Source: Hygrophila difformis
Taxonomy: Eukaryota; Streptophyta; Magnoliopsida; Lamiales; Acanthaceae
NCBI GenBank assembly: GCA_030278955.1
Contig: JAOANR010000003.1
Span: 48,137,175 to 48,201,174, forward strand
Length of the DNA: 64,000 bases
Direction: 5' to 3'
How positions within the stretch are numbered: the first letter of the stretch is position 1; each line of letters starts with the position of its first letter. This document shows, piece after piece, positions 1 through 9,682 of this stretch. Made by a program: the position numbers and the translations under genes. The notes below the pieces were generated by a model that was given only the letters and a program-made list of their open reading frames with translations, ran no database searches and was not told where the DNA came from.

Positions 1-725
1 ATTTATGCATGTTATGGGAACCCTGTGGTGGCATTATGCAGTCTGTCAAAAGGTGTATGTTTGTTGCATTTTAGCAGTCTGTGTCACCAAAACCCTGTGC
101 ACCAATTCCCTTTTGCAAATAACTTTTTATAAAAAAGACAAAAGATTGGTAGAGAATGAAAAGTTGACAAGTGTTGTTTTGTTCCCAATGGAACTAAAGT
201 GTGAGTTGATAGTAGTATTTTATCACTTGATAGATGCTATCACTTTTCAAAAAAATCCAAAATGGGGCCCTCACACCCCATTTTCAATTAAATAAAAGGA
301 GTCAACCATTTTTTTTTAAAAAAAAACATCAAAAATAGTGTTTGCAACTTTTGGAAACGTTTAACTGTTCAGTGCAGTCCAAGCACTCCGGAAACAACAA
401 ATCCATTTCCGCCACGTCTCCATTGCACATTCCAAAACTCGAGCAATCATTTCATTCATCCATCTAATCCCATTTTCAACAAGTATCTCGAACTTGTTTA
501 ATAAAATTGATAAAATCAAACTTTTGGGCCCAATGGCCCATTAAAAAAATACTTTTGGGTCCAATGACCTAACCTTTTAGTAAATGAGTTCTGTTTATAA
601 TTTCATGCCTCATAAATAATAAATTCAAGTGTAATCAATTAAATCACATTTCGAGCAAAGCTCAAAATGTGAGGATGTTGATTTCTAACTTGAATAAATC
701 TTTGAAAATTTATATAAAAACTTGA
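1..725 (+). other. Non-coding internal region of Athila-type element, upstream of its third ORF
   Basis: There is no convincing coding sequence here. The 96-codon open stretch at 5-295 has low-complexity composition and no recognisable motif. The DNA is AT-rich and ends in a stem-loop/polypurine-like module (645-682) and a pyrimidine-rich acceptor-like site just before the long third ORF. I infer that it is the spacer between pol, which lies outside the window, and the third ORF. Confidence 0.5.
645..682 (+). promoter_or_regulatory. Stem-loop plus TGTGAGGATG module (internal polypurine-like site)
   Basis: CACATTTCGAGC and GCTCAAAATGTG pair 11 of 12 positions around an AAA loop. The 3' arm runs directly into TGTGAGGATGTTGAT, which resembles the true polypurine tract of this family at 48530-48543. 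A module of the same design, with different stem sequence, lies ahead of gag at 40162-40203. The role is unknown; an internal plus-strand primer site or an RNA signal are possibilities. Confidence 0.5.
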
Positions 726-3700
726 TTGGATCTAATACTTTCTATATCTTTCAGAAATGAAAAGGTTATTAAGTCAGCCATTGGGCTACCTGACTGTACT
801 CTGCAGCAGGCAGCAATAGAGGCTTCAACATGCAAAATTCAGATAAAGAAGATTAGGGATGCCTTAATGAGCGAATATAAGGTCCCGCTAGATAAACAAA
901 CCGAGGCCGAACTGGAATTAAGGCAAGGATGGGATGTGAATATTGCACCAGCGGAAAGATCTACCGTTCTCACAATCCTTGAATGGGACTTCTTCCACCA
1001 CATGCTGAAATTCTGGAATCTAATAATGGATCATGCGCCGAATGACTCTGAGATGACCCCAGCAGTTCACCTTGAGCGAATTACACTGAAATTCCAAATA
1101 CACAAAGCAATCTGGGAGCGTCATTTAGAAAATGGAATAGTGGGAATATCAATTTCAAATTATGATATACTCATCCCCGATCAACCAATAGACCCTCAAG
1201 TGAGACTGCAGTTTGTGGAAAAGCCCCTAGATGTAAGCCGGGTACTGGGAAAGGGAGCCATAATGATGCATGAAGCTTTCCTCTGCGCTTGGAACCCACA
1301 CCTGTTTGATAACATGGATGTGGAGGAGCAAAGATGGGTAACCATTCATGCCCGCAGGAGGCATAAAGAGTTGAGTTACAACTTGTTTCACAAAATGAAA
1401 AAAATAGAAGAGTTTAACACAGAAAGAGACTCAACTATGTTGAATAGATTCAGGGAAGAGATTAATACTGCCCGGCATGAATGGCAGCAATTGACATATC
1501 TATGGGGAAAAGACAGAGGATTCATCAAGCAAGAGCGATTAGATAAGGGATTGGCCTTGCCAGAAGAGGACAATTTTGAGGCAATCTTTCTGAATAAACG
1601 ATTCGGTCAGGTGGGGATAACTGAAAAAGGAACTGATGTGGATCCTGATTTCCCTGAGCACATCAAAATTCTGAGGGAAAATGTGCTTCATGAGATAAGG
1701 CACAGGAACTGGTCAGTGCTGAGAAAAACTGCAAGACAGAACAGACTGATGACCAAGGCTGAGGCAGAGGAATATTTGAAATATGATCTGGCGCAAGACA
1801 TGCCCTACTTAAAGGAAGATTTGGAAAGAGATATGGTGGGCGCCATGATGGAGCGGTACAGAACATCTTATCTTGAACTCTTCATGGAAATGGATCAGAA
1901 GGCGCTGAAGTATGGAAATACAGGCAATAAGGCGAAGATCATGCACTATAAGCACAAACTGAGAAGCCTAATCTTCAACCAGATCAAAGGAGCATGGGAA
2001 TTTAAGCTGGTAAGGATCACTAATCCAGAATTTGTGAAAGATTATTTGAGATATGCACACAAGCAGTTTGGGACGCAAGTTGCAGAGGAAGAAGATCCCG
2101 ATATTCTGATTAATCAGTATACTGCTAGGGCGTCTCCATCTCAGATTTTTACTCAACAATAGCAGGGGCCACAGCAGTAGCCTGAATAGAAAAATCAGCC
2201 AGAAGAACCTGAGCCTAAGGATCAGCCTGTTATCCATGAGAAAACTGGTCAAGAACCAAGCAGCAAGAAAAGATTGATTACTCTAAGGAAGAAAGAGCAG
2301 AGTGGTAGGGCATCAGAACCCCAAGTAAGAATTAAAGAACCTGAACCACAAGGAAAGAAAAGTGCTGAGCCAGCTAACCCTGCAGATGAAGGCAAGGGTA
2401 AAATAGAGGAGCCACCAATGAAAAGAAAGGACCAGGTTGCATTTGATGCTGAATTGGCCAAGAAATTGCAAGTGGAGGAGGATGCAGGAATCGCCCTAAC
2501 AGAGCAAACTACCGAAGTAGAAGCTTCAGAAAAAGAGAGAATGGATGTGGAGAGATTGGTGAGAGAAGAGAAAGCAAGGAAAGAGGCTGAAATGCTGAAA
2601 AACGTATAGCAGACTCGTGATGAGGAGACTGCCTGAAAACTTGAAGCTGAGCTGGAATTAAAGAGGGGGGCTGAAACAGTAAAGGAGCTGACAAGACGAA
2701 AAATTATTCAAGTAAAAATTGAGAAGGGAGAAGAAATTGACAGGCATCAAGCTGAGCTTCAAAAGAACAGATCTGCAAATCCTAAGACAGTTCATGATGA
2801 AGGAGATGATGAGCTGCAAGTACTAGAGACAATGCCTGAAATTAGACAGTCTGCTAGGGAAGATCCTCATCCGTGGGCAGGTTTGACTCTTGAAGAAAGG
2901 AGGGAAAAATTCAGAATTTTTGCCGGCTATAAGAAGGACGATCCTCTTTGGAAGGCATACCTGGCTGAACAAGATGAGTATTTAAGGAGCAAAGCAGTAG
3001 CCATCCCAGCAGGCCAAGCTCAACATGACAAAGCTGCAGTAACAAGTAGACGGGAGGAGGTATCAACTAACGTTGATGACCCATACTGCCCTGTAATAGA
3101 TTTTCATATTCCTGTATCTCGTGAACTCAATATTGTAAACAATGTAATTAGACAGGAGGCGGCGGAAGAGGGATTCCGAGCATCAATTGACCCAGCCATC
3201 CTGGCAAACATATTGGGATATGACACGGAGTATCAGCCAATAGTCCCAATGTTCAAAGAAAACGTCAGGGGAATTTTAAATGAAGCAGCAGCTGAAAGAG
3301 ATATGGAGGTGGAGGGAGCGCAACAGAATGAACCCATGCAAGAAGCAGAAATAAATGAGTCAATCGATCAAGACGATGAACCAACCAATTGGCATACCAG
3401 TGAGGACGAACCTCAGGAATCAATTGGATCAATCAAACCAGTTGATTTCTGGGAGGAGACTGAGGTACGTACACGGATGGGGATTCTGCCAAAAGCACAT
3501 GAGAAAGAGCGAATCACAACAACATATGTGACAGCTAAATTCGACAGCAATGTTGAATGTGTTAGGGCATACGGACAAATACAGGAAATGATTATACCCG
3601 ACAAGGGGTTTGAAGCAAGTGCCCTAACACATCCAAATGTCGATTTTTGGAGGACTCAACATGGATGGGGGGAGTTTTTGCTACATCATGGGGAGCCGGG

Positions 3701-4571
3701 ATATGTTGAGCTTACTCGAGAATTCTACGCGAATATCAACATCGAGGAGAAAACAACCTGGGTTCGGGGACATACCATAGACATTTCCCCACAGTACTTG
3801 AACAGGTTTCTCGGCACACCCAACCATCCCACTGAAATTCCAAAAGAAGAACTTTTCTGCAAGCGAGGCAAGACTAAAAGGAGGAATACTTATCGAGCCA
3901 TCGCTAACAGCCTAGCTAAGAGGCCTACCGCTGTAAACACCTTCCAAGCTTCGGAGCTTAAAGTAGAATTCATGCCCACTTATGAATTCTTTATGGCAAG
4001 GATCAAGCCGAGTACGCACCCACAAACCACTTTAGGCAGCATCTTGATGGGGATGGCGAAACTCTGGCATGGAATGAAGCTGAATGTAGGAGAACACATC
4101 TTCGAGGTCATGACCTCTAGGCTTATACAGAAGCAAGCACTCTGCTACCCTAATCTGATAAAAAGAATGTGTATTGATCAAGGCCTACACATCGAGGTGT
4201 TTACAGGACAAAAAATAGTGGTTATGGACCCTCTCCCCCCCCCCCCCCATCCGAGTTCCACATCTGCCAAATCAACAAAGAATTCAATATACACTTCCAC
4301 TGCTACCTGCTGATTCTGAGGCTCAGTCATCATACATATCTGGTGAGCAAGCACCATCTCAGATGAGGCCAGAAATGCCACCTCCAGCCCCTAAGAGAAG
4401 AAAGACAACTAAGACTGGAGAGGGATCTTCCAGGGCTCGTATTGAAGATCCAAAAGTTGAACGGTCCGAGGGAGCAGATCACCCAGTTAAAGAAGAGGAA
4501 GATATCCCTGCTCCAGTACCATCTCAACCTCCTCCACGAAGCCAAAATGTCTCTCAATTCCCTGCTGATTC
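726..4571 (+). pseudogene. Athila-type third ORF (env-like position) with putative plant transposon protein domain, decayed and interrupted
   Basis: One reading frame runs from 726 to about 4248 and is broken by only five stops, at 2160-2162 and near 2190, 2200, 2607 and 2635. A 14-C run at 4235-4248 shifts the frame, which continues to 4571. The N-terminal part (726-2162) is charged and helical, with no family I recognise. The middle is Glu/Lys-rich coiled coil. The part around 3520-4210 resembles the 'putative plant transposon protein' domain (Pfam PF20167 type): a GWGEFLLHHGEPG stretch, then REFYANI, a WVRG motif and NRFLGTPN. The tail is proline-rich. The frame is cut at 4571 by a retrotransposon and resumes at 23542. 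Function is unknown; the position is that of the env-like ORF, but I see no signal peptide or membrane segment. Domain naming is from memory of the family and moderately sure. Confidence 0.65.
741..754 (+). promoter_or_regulatory. Possible 3' splice acceptor ahead of the third ORF
   Basis: A pyrimidine-rich run ends in CTTTCAG immediately before coding-like sequence. The long frame starts right after a stop at 723-725 and has no in-frame ATG for its first 47 or so codons, so a spliced start is plausible. In Athila-type elements the third ORF lies 3' of gag-pol and would need a subgenomic or spliced RNA. This is inference only. Confidence 0.3.
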
Positions 4572-5156
4572 TGTAATACCCGAGAATTTTACAACATAAA
4601 ATAAAATAAATAAATAAATAAAATAAATAAAAAAATAATAAATAAAACATAACAATAAATATAATAAATGAATAAACATAATACATAGATAAGGAAATGA
4701 GAAATGGAATTTAATTGAAGAAGGAATTAAATTTCCAATACCGCAAAGCCAAAGATAATTGAATCAAATAAAATGGTACAAGGGAACCCGACACTAATGA
4801 ACTCGAGAATTCGAGGCCAATATTAAATCTAGACCCAAGTAAAAGTTTAGATAGGAAATCGGAGTCCGGAAATAGCCCGGAAATCGGAATCCGAGAACAT
4901 AGAGGGATAGAAGTCCGAAAGAGAGGAGAAAAGGCTCGACGGATCGCACGACCCGCCCGAACCGAAGTCTAGGCGGTGACCGCGCGGTGGCCACGCGGTG
5001 TTGCCCTTAAACGGCGCGCCAAGCCCGCGCCGTCGGGCAGTAACAACCCATGCGAGATTTTCTCGCCCGAATCTGGATTTTTCGACTTCGGTTGCTCACC
5101 TTGTGGCTCAAGACTTACTAGGGCAGACTTTGGATGTCCTTTAGGTCCTTTACATC

Positions 5157-5164
5157 TATAAATA
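5157..5164 (+). promoter_or_regulatory. TATA box in 5' LTR
   Basis: TATAAATA follows a GC-rich upstream stretch. The same box is at 21430-21437 and 43994-44001 in the other LTRs of this group. It marks the likely U3/R boundary, so the 42-bp array further down would lie in transcribed RNA. Confidence 0.6.
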
Positions 5165-6388
5165 ACCCTCTCGAGTAACCCCGAACACTTTTCAAACCCT
5201 ACAAAAAATCTCTACACGATAAACCCTAATTCCGGAGTCGTCGGAGGCACGAAACCGAGCAAAGGGACTGTCTTGGACGAAAATTGGAAGGCCTCTAACG
5301 TTGTGGTAAGTTCTGATCCGATCTCTTTCCATTTGCGATTCGAAAACGAGTCCTAACGCTATCCTTTTCTTTTCTACACCCCGAACCGGATCTAGAACGA
5401 AGAACCCAACGAACCGAGGAGATAAACGGTGGACTGGAAGCCACGCCTCTGAATCGACGAGCCGGGACAACCACAAATCAGTAAGTTAATCTTACTATGG
5501 TTTTGGGCGAATTAAAATACACCTAACTTAACGATCTAATCAAGAAACCTAAAATCTGTCAACATGAAGATCTCTACGGCGCAGCGTTTTTGCACGATTT
5601 TTCTGAACCCATAAAACTGATCGAACGAGGAAACTTAAACCACAAAAAACGTTCCTAAGACATGGATCTATCTCCTGTAAAACTTTCATAATTTTTCATT
5701 AAGTTTTAATATTTGAAATCGATCCCAAACCGAACTGTTCTAAATTTAGTTCTTAAAATCTTGACAGAACTTTAGTCCGATCTTGTAAACATTTTTAACA
5801 ATAGATATAGACCGATTCAGAACTTTAGTCGAACATGAAAGTTGTAGATATATGTCTTAAGAATCTCCCTGCAAAATTTCATCAAATTTGGAGTTAGTTT
5901 GCTATGATAGATCATGAAATTTTGAAACTGCTGTTACAGAACTCGGACAAAATAATAACCTGATGAGAATCGACATTTTTGACTTATTTCCTTAACTCGG
6001 ATCGAAAAAGTTAAAACACGAAACTTGTTCATCTCTGTGTTTTCGAGTACTGTCAAGGTTTAGAATTTTTGGACTAAAAACTGATTTTTAATTAATTTTT
6101 GATTAAACAGTGGTTTATCGAAGTCAAATTTTGAGAATCTTGTTGAAAAGGATTTTAAATGATATCGGAGCGAATAGCGTCCTGAAATAGTATATTTTGA
6201 GAAACTTACTAGATTTGGGAAATTGGCCTTTAAGGTTTAAATGAGTGGAAACTCCTTTGAAATAAAATACATAAACAAACGTTTTCGAAATCCCGTTATG
6301 ACTAGTTTGAGCTTTCTACGTAGAGGTTGAGTGTCCCATCGGGTGCCCCTCTAGCTTTTTGCTTCGTGCCTAAACGGACGAGAGTAAT

Positions 6389-6640
6389 CTATGTAGGGGT
6401 TGCGATGCAACCGATGCTTAACTTGAAATACTATGTAGGGGTTGCGACGCAACCGAGGCTTAACTTGAAATACTATGTAGGGGTTGCGTTGCAACCGAGG
6501 CTTAACTTGAAATACTATGTAGGGGTTGCAATGCAACCGAGGATTAACTTAAAATACTATGTAGGGATTGCACTGCAGTCGAGGCTAAACTTGAAATACT
6601 GTGTAGGGATTGCGAAGCAATCGAGGCTGAACTTGAAATA
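6389..6640 (+). repeat. Six-unit 42-bp hairpin array in LTR
   Basis: Units start at 6389, 6431, 6473, 6515, 6557 and 6599. Each carries a short palindrome: GTTGC-nnn-GCAAC in four units, ATTGC-nnn-GCAGT in one and ATTGC-nnn-GCAAT in one, so outer pairs change together. Because 42 is a multiple of three, an open frame runs through the array (6327-6716) and encodes a 14-residue repeat. I regard that as a by-product of the repeat. Confidence 0.85.
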
Positions 6641-6902
6641 CCAAAGAAATCTTGATACTCGACTATGGATTAACGGGAAAATTAAAAGACTTGAATATTT
6701 TCCTTCCGTTACTTAAATTGTGCTTTTAAGTTATGTTATACAATTATTTACCTTGCAAGCTATATTGTGATTTTATGGAATCCATGCCTTTCAAGTTACA
6801 CAATTAAATTATTATTAGGTAATAAATTAAATTATGGGGTGTTATGCACATGATTTCTTTAAATCTAATTAATGGCTTTGAAACCCCATGATCATGTATG
6901 TG

Positions 6903-6928
6903 TTAACTTACTCAGCAAGTTTTTGCTG
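6903..6928 (+). promoter_or_regulatory. Conserved LTR motif TTAACTTACT followed by CAGCA/TGCTG hairpin
   Basis: TTAACTTACT is followed by CAGCA, a 6-nt loop and TGCTG. The same flank with a paired but different stem (CAGTAT/ATACTG) occurs in the minus-strand LTRs at 11872-11888 and near 31010, and CAGCA/TGCTG again near 33430 and 55660. Conservation across diverged LTRs suggests function; none is known to me. Confidence 0.45.
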
Positions 6929-7315
6929 ACCAAATCATATTTTTCCCCTTCTTCTTTCATAGCTGAAGATTATGCATCATCATATGCATACATGAGAATT
7001 CTGGGGAAATACATTATTTTTAAATTTGTGCATTAGACTAGAACTTGCAGGAACGGGCCTGTTTAACGTGTGTTTTGGCCATGTCGGCCCTATTTTGAAA
7101 TTCCGCTGCTATCTATGTAATTAGCTATTATTTTCCGCTGCAATTGTAATGACATTATTTTCGATTATGTTACGAAAAGGGCTGTTTGAATGTTTTAAAT
7201 TCTGAAAAACCATAGCCTTGCATCTCTTTAGTAAGCTCGGAGAAACCGTGTCTTGCTAGGTAGGTGTGGCGGTGACATCCCGACCTGGGTGACCAAAAAT
7301 CGGGGTGTTACAAAG

Positions 7316-7327
7316 TAGTATCAGAGC
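7316..7327 (+). other. Primer-binding site, initiator tRNA-Met type
   Basis: TAGTATCAGAGC lies 3 bp after the LTR end and differs by one base from TGGTATCAGAGC, the usual plant initiator tRNA-Met PBS. It shows that 4572-7312 is the 5' LTR and that the element reads on the plus strand. Confidence 0.8.
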
Positions 7328-7643
7328 CCGACTTATTTTTAAAATAGTATTATTATTTTTAAACTATTATATTATTATTTTTAAACTATGATCATTTTTA
7401 AATTCTTACTGTCATAATTATAGAAGTCCAAATTATTATTTTTAAAAGTTCCTAGCCCAAATTATTTTGAGCCCAAATGATAATTATATTTGACCCAATA
7501 TAGAGGTCCAAGGATTTTAACTATTATTTTAAATTTTTAAAGCATTAATTCCATGGAATGAATTTTTACTTTTGAAACCCATGGAAATTCGAAAAAATAT
7601 ATATATACATAGAGCATGAATTATTTTTTTTTTTGGGGGGGGG
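7328..7643 (+). other. Element leader, 5' part, ending in a poly-G insertion site
   Basis: AT-rich non-coding DNA with repeated blocks of ATTATTTTTAAACTA type ends in a nine-G run. The matching leader of the minus-strand chromovirus (about 63440-63640) has the same order: poly-purine repeats, CCCATGGA, an AT dinucleotide run and a G-run followed by AATCATCAT. This identifies the uninterrupted arrangement. Confidence 0.6.
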
Positions 7644-9643
7644 TGATGAGGTGATTTTCACCACTCATATTTTACCACAAGCGGATGGTTGTCATCAAGT
7701 AATAAAAACCGGTGAATACCGGGTCGAACCCAAGGGAATTCAGAATATTATTTCATTCTGGAGAAAACTTAGTCATTTTAAGTTCATTAATAATATATTT
7801 TATATTTTGAAAAGAGTTTGTTTAATTCTAATGGTGATTAAATTAAAAATAGTGACATTAAATTTAAAATAAAGCAAGTTAAAAATTTAAAATAATAAAA
7901 ATAAAGATAAGATATATGCTTGTAATGATTTAGAACATGCAATCTTTATATAAAAGTGAAATTGCATAATGATTTAGCATTTCCCAATGTCTAAAAAGAT
8001 CAATTTCAGCAGAATTAATAATTTTATAAAGATTAAAAATATAACAATTTCCTAATTTTCATAATTTGTAAAAACAGACTTCATGGAAGCAAATTAAATT
8101 ATCTAACATTCTGCAATCATCAGTCTAGGCATAAATTTGAGTCTTTCCCAAGCATACAAATTTTCCTATTGTGATTAAACGACACATTTCATTTCCCAAA
8201 TCAGCGTGTACATGCCAAAATCTATTTTAATATGATTTATTCCCAAGACCGGTACTAAAATCTAATTTCCACTTTTTATCTCCCGATTTAGCAAAGTAGA
8301 AATCAAACAGATTAGATTCTAACATTTAATTATGCAGAATAGTGTAAATAATCTAACAATTATGGTAAAATATTGATAAAACATGGTAAAATGGATTTTA
8401 ATACTAAATTTAGAATCTAAGCAGATTAGGATATTGCCAGATTTAATTTAAGCAGATTGGAACAGATTGATCGATCAGTCCAGATTAGCATATTAAACAT
8501 ACAGATTTCAAAATTCTTTGCTAAAACATAATTATCGATCATTCCCAGGCATCTAATACACAATCCTAATTCAAATTCTAACAATTCTTGCAGATAAACC
8601 CAGATTACATAATTAAAACATCGACATTTATTATACTTCCATAAAAGATGAATTCGTACTTCAAAGTGATTCTGAACTCCCGTTCTAGAACACTTCTAAC
8701 ACGAACAATACAGAAATCCATTTACAAACATGAAAACAGTAGGAAATTATGTTTAAAAGTAAATCCTAAACATTACAAAGCGAGAAAAAGAAAGACAACA
8801 CCTAGAATGCGAAGAACACAGTCAGAGAAGACGCTCCGATCACTTTCTCCGGCATGGTTTGGTGTTTTCGATCTTCTTCTCCAAAGTTGCAGAGTCCTCC
8901 TGAGAGTTTTTGGTCGAATTATGAGTCTGCCCTTTAGTCCCCCATGAAAAGAATGGCGAAAAACTGCGTTTAAAACCGAGTTCGGGAGGTTAGAAAACTG
9001 CCCAACCGCGACGGTGGCGCATAAAATGGCGCTCAGAGAGGGTTTTAGGCGCCACCAAAGAGCACTGGCGCATATGCTGATTTTCCGAATTTTCCAAAAC
9101 GGCGCAAAAAGTGGCGCTCCAAGGTGGTTTCAGGCGCCGCCAAGAAGAAGCAGTGCATTCTGACAATTTCCTAAAATTTGACATCGGCGCAAAAAATGGC
9201 GCTTGAATGGCTTTTTATGCGCCGCCAAGAAGAGCTGGCGCATCCTGAAGCTTCTTCCATCCGAAATTTTCTCAAGTGTTGAAGTGGCGCATAAAATGGT
9301 GCTGGAGAGCATTTTTATGCGCCGCCATGCCTATGTGGCGCATTCTGGAGCCTTCCAGTGTTGAAAATTCCGAATTTTGCATCCTTCGACCTCCGAACAT
9401 CTTTCTTTCTCATTTAAATGCCTGAAACAACAAAATGCATTAGGTTTGCCAAAAGTCTTATTAAAAACACATAAAACATGGTAAATTTAACCTAAATAAG
9501 CCAAATCTAACCATGATCACTTGAAAAATAAAAACACATGAAATACACCTAAAAGTGCAATAAATTAAGGTAAAATGCACTCATTTTGGACATATTGTGG
9601 TACAATTCAAGCTTGTATAAGTGTGGTTTCACAGGGTGCATCA
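7644..9643 (-). repeat. 3' LTR of the non-coding element
   Basis: This LTR is 2000 bp, near-identical to 17229-19228. A GGCGC/GCGCC inverted-motif array lies at 9014-9346. The open frame at 8648-8947 recurs in the other LTR only because the LTRs are copies, and it runs against the direction of element transcription. Confidence 0.9.
9014..9346 (-). repeat. GGCGC/GCGCC inverted-motif array in LTR (four diverged units of about 85-90 bp)
   Basis: Each unit has GGCGCA(TA)AAA, a GGCGCT copy, then GGCGCC-type inverted copies after 15-25 bases, so each can fold on itself. The array repeats at 18600-18931. Spacer sequence between the motifs is poorly conserved, while the GGCGC and GCGCC cores are kept with few exceptions. 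Confidence 0.7.
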
Positions 9644-9682
9644 ACATCCTCACACTTAAATATTGCTCGTCCCTTGAGCAAT
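9644..9682 (-). promoter_or_regulatory. Polypurine tract with adjoining stem-loop
   Basis: On the minus strand AAGTGTGAGGATGT abuts the 3' LTR. It is preceded by an ATTGCTC/GAGCAAT stem. This is the true plus-strand primer site of the element and the reference for the internal copies at 11122, 14641 and 17001. Confidence 0.7.

Larger units (their letters stand above)
4572..7312 (+). repeat. 5' LTR of the capsid-deleted Tekay element
   Basis: This 2741-bp LTR has TG...CA ends. In order it holds an ATAA-rich 5' end (about 4597-4660), a GC-rich stretch with GCGCGGTGG motifs near 4970-5040, a TATA box at 5157, a long AT-rich leader, a six-unit 42-bp array (6389-6640), a conserved CAGCA/TGCTG hairpin (6913-6928), a conserved GGCC-rich block near 7050-7090, and the 3' terminal block shared by all LTRs of this family in the window. 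Confidence 0.9.

Noticed and set aside
2832..4313. A host gene with a plant transposon protein domain
   Set aside because: It is in frame with flanking coiled-coil sequence, lies in an Athila-type internal region ahead of a polypurine tract and LTR, and carries multiple stops. It is element-derived.
6389..6640. CRISPR-like array
   Set aside because: Units are contiguous diverged tandem repeats without unique spacers, inside a plant LTR.
6327..6716. 129-codon open frame with a 14-residue repeat in the LTR
   Set aside because: It exists because the 42-bp DNA unit is a multiple of three. Array length varies between LTRs, and no start context or homologous protein is evident.
8648..8947. 99-codon basic ORF, repeated at 18233-18532
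   Set aside because: The two copies are LTR copies of one another, so conservation is not independent, and the frame is antisense to element transcription.
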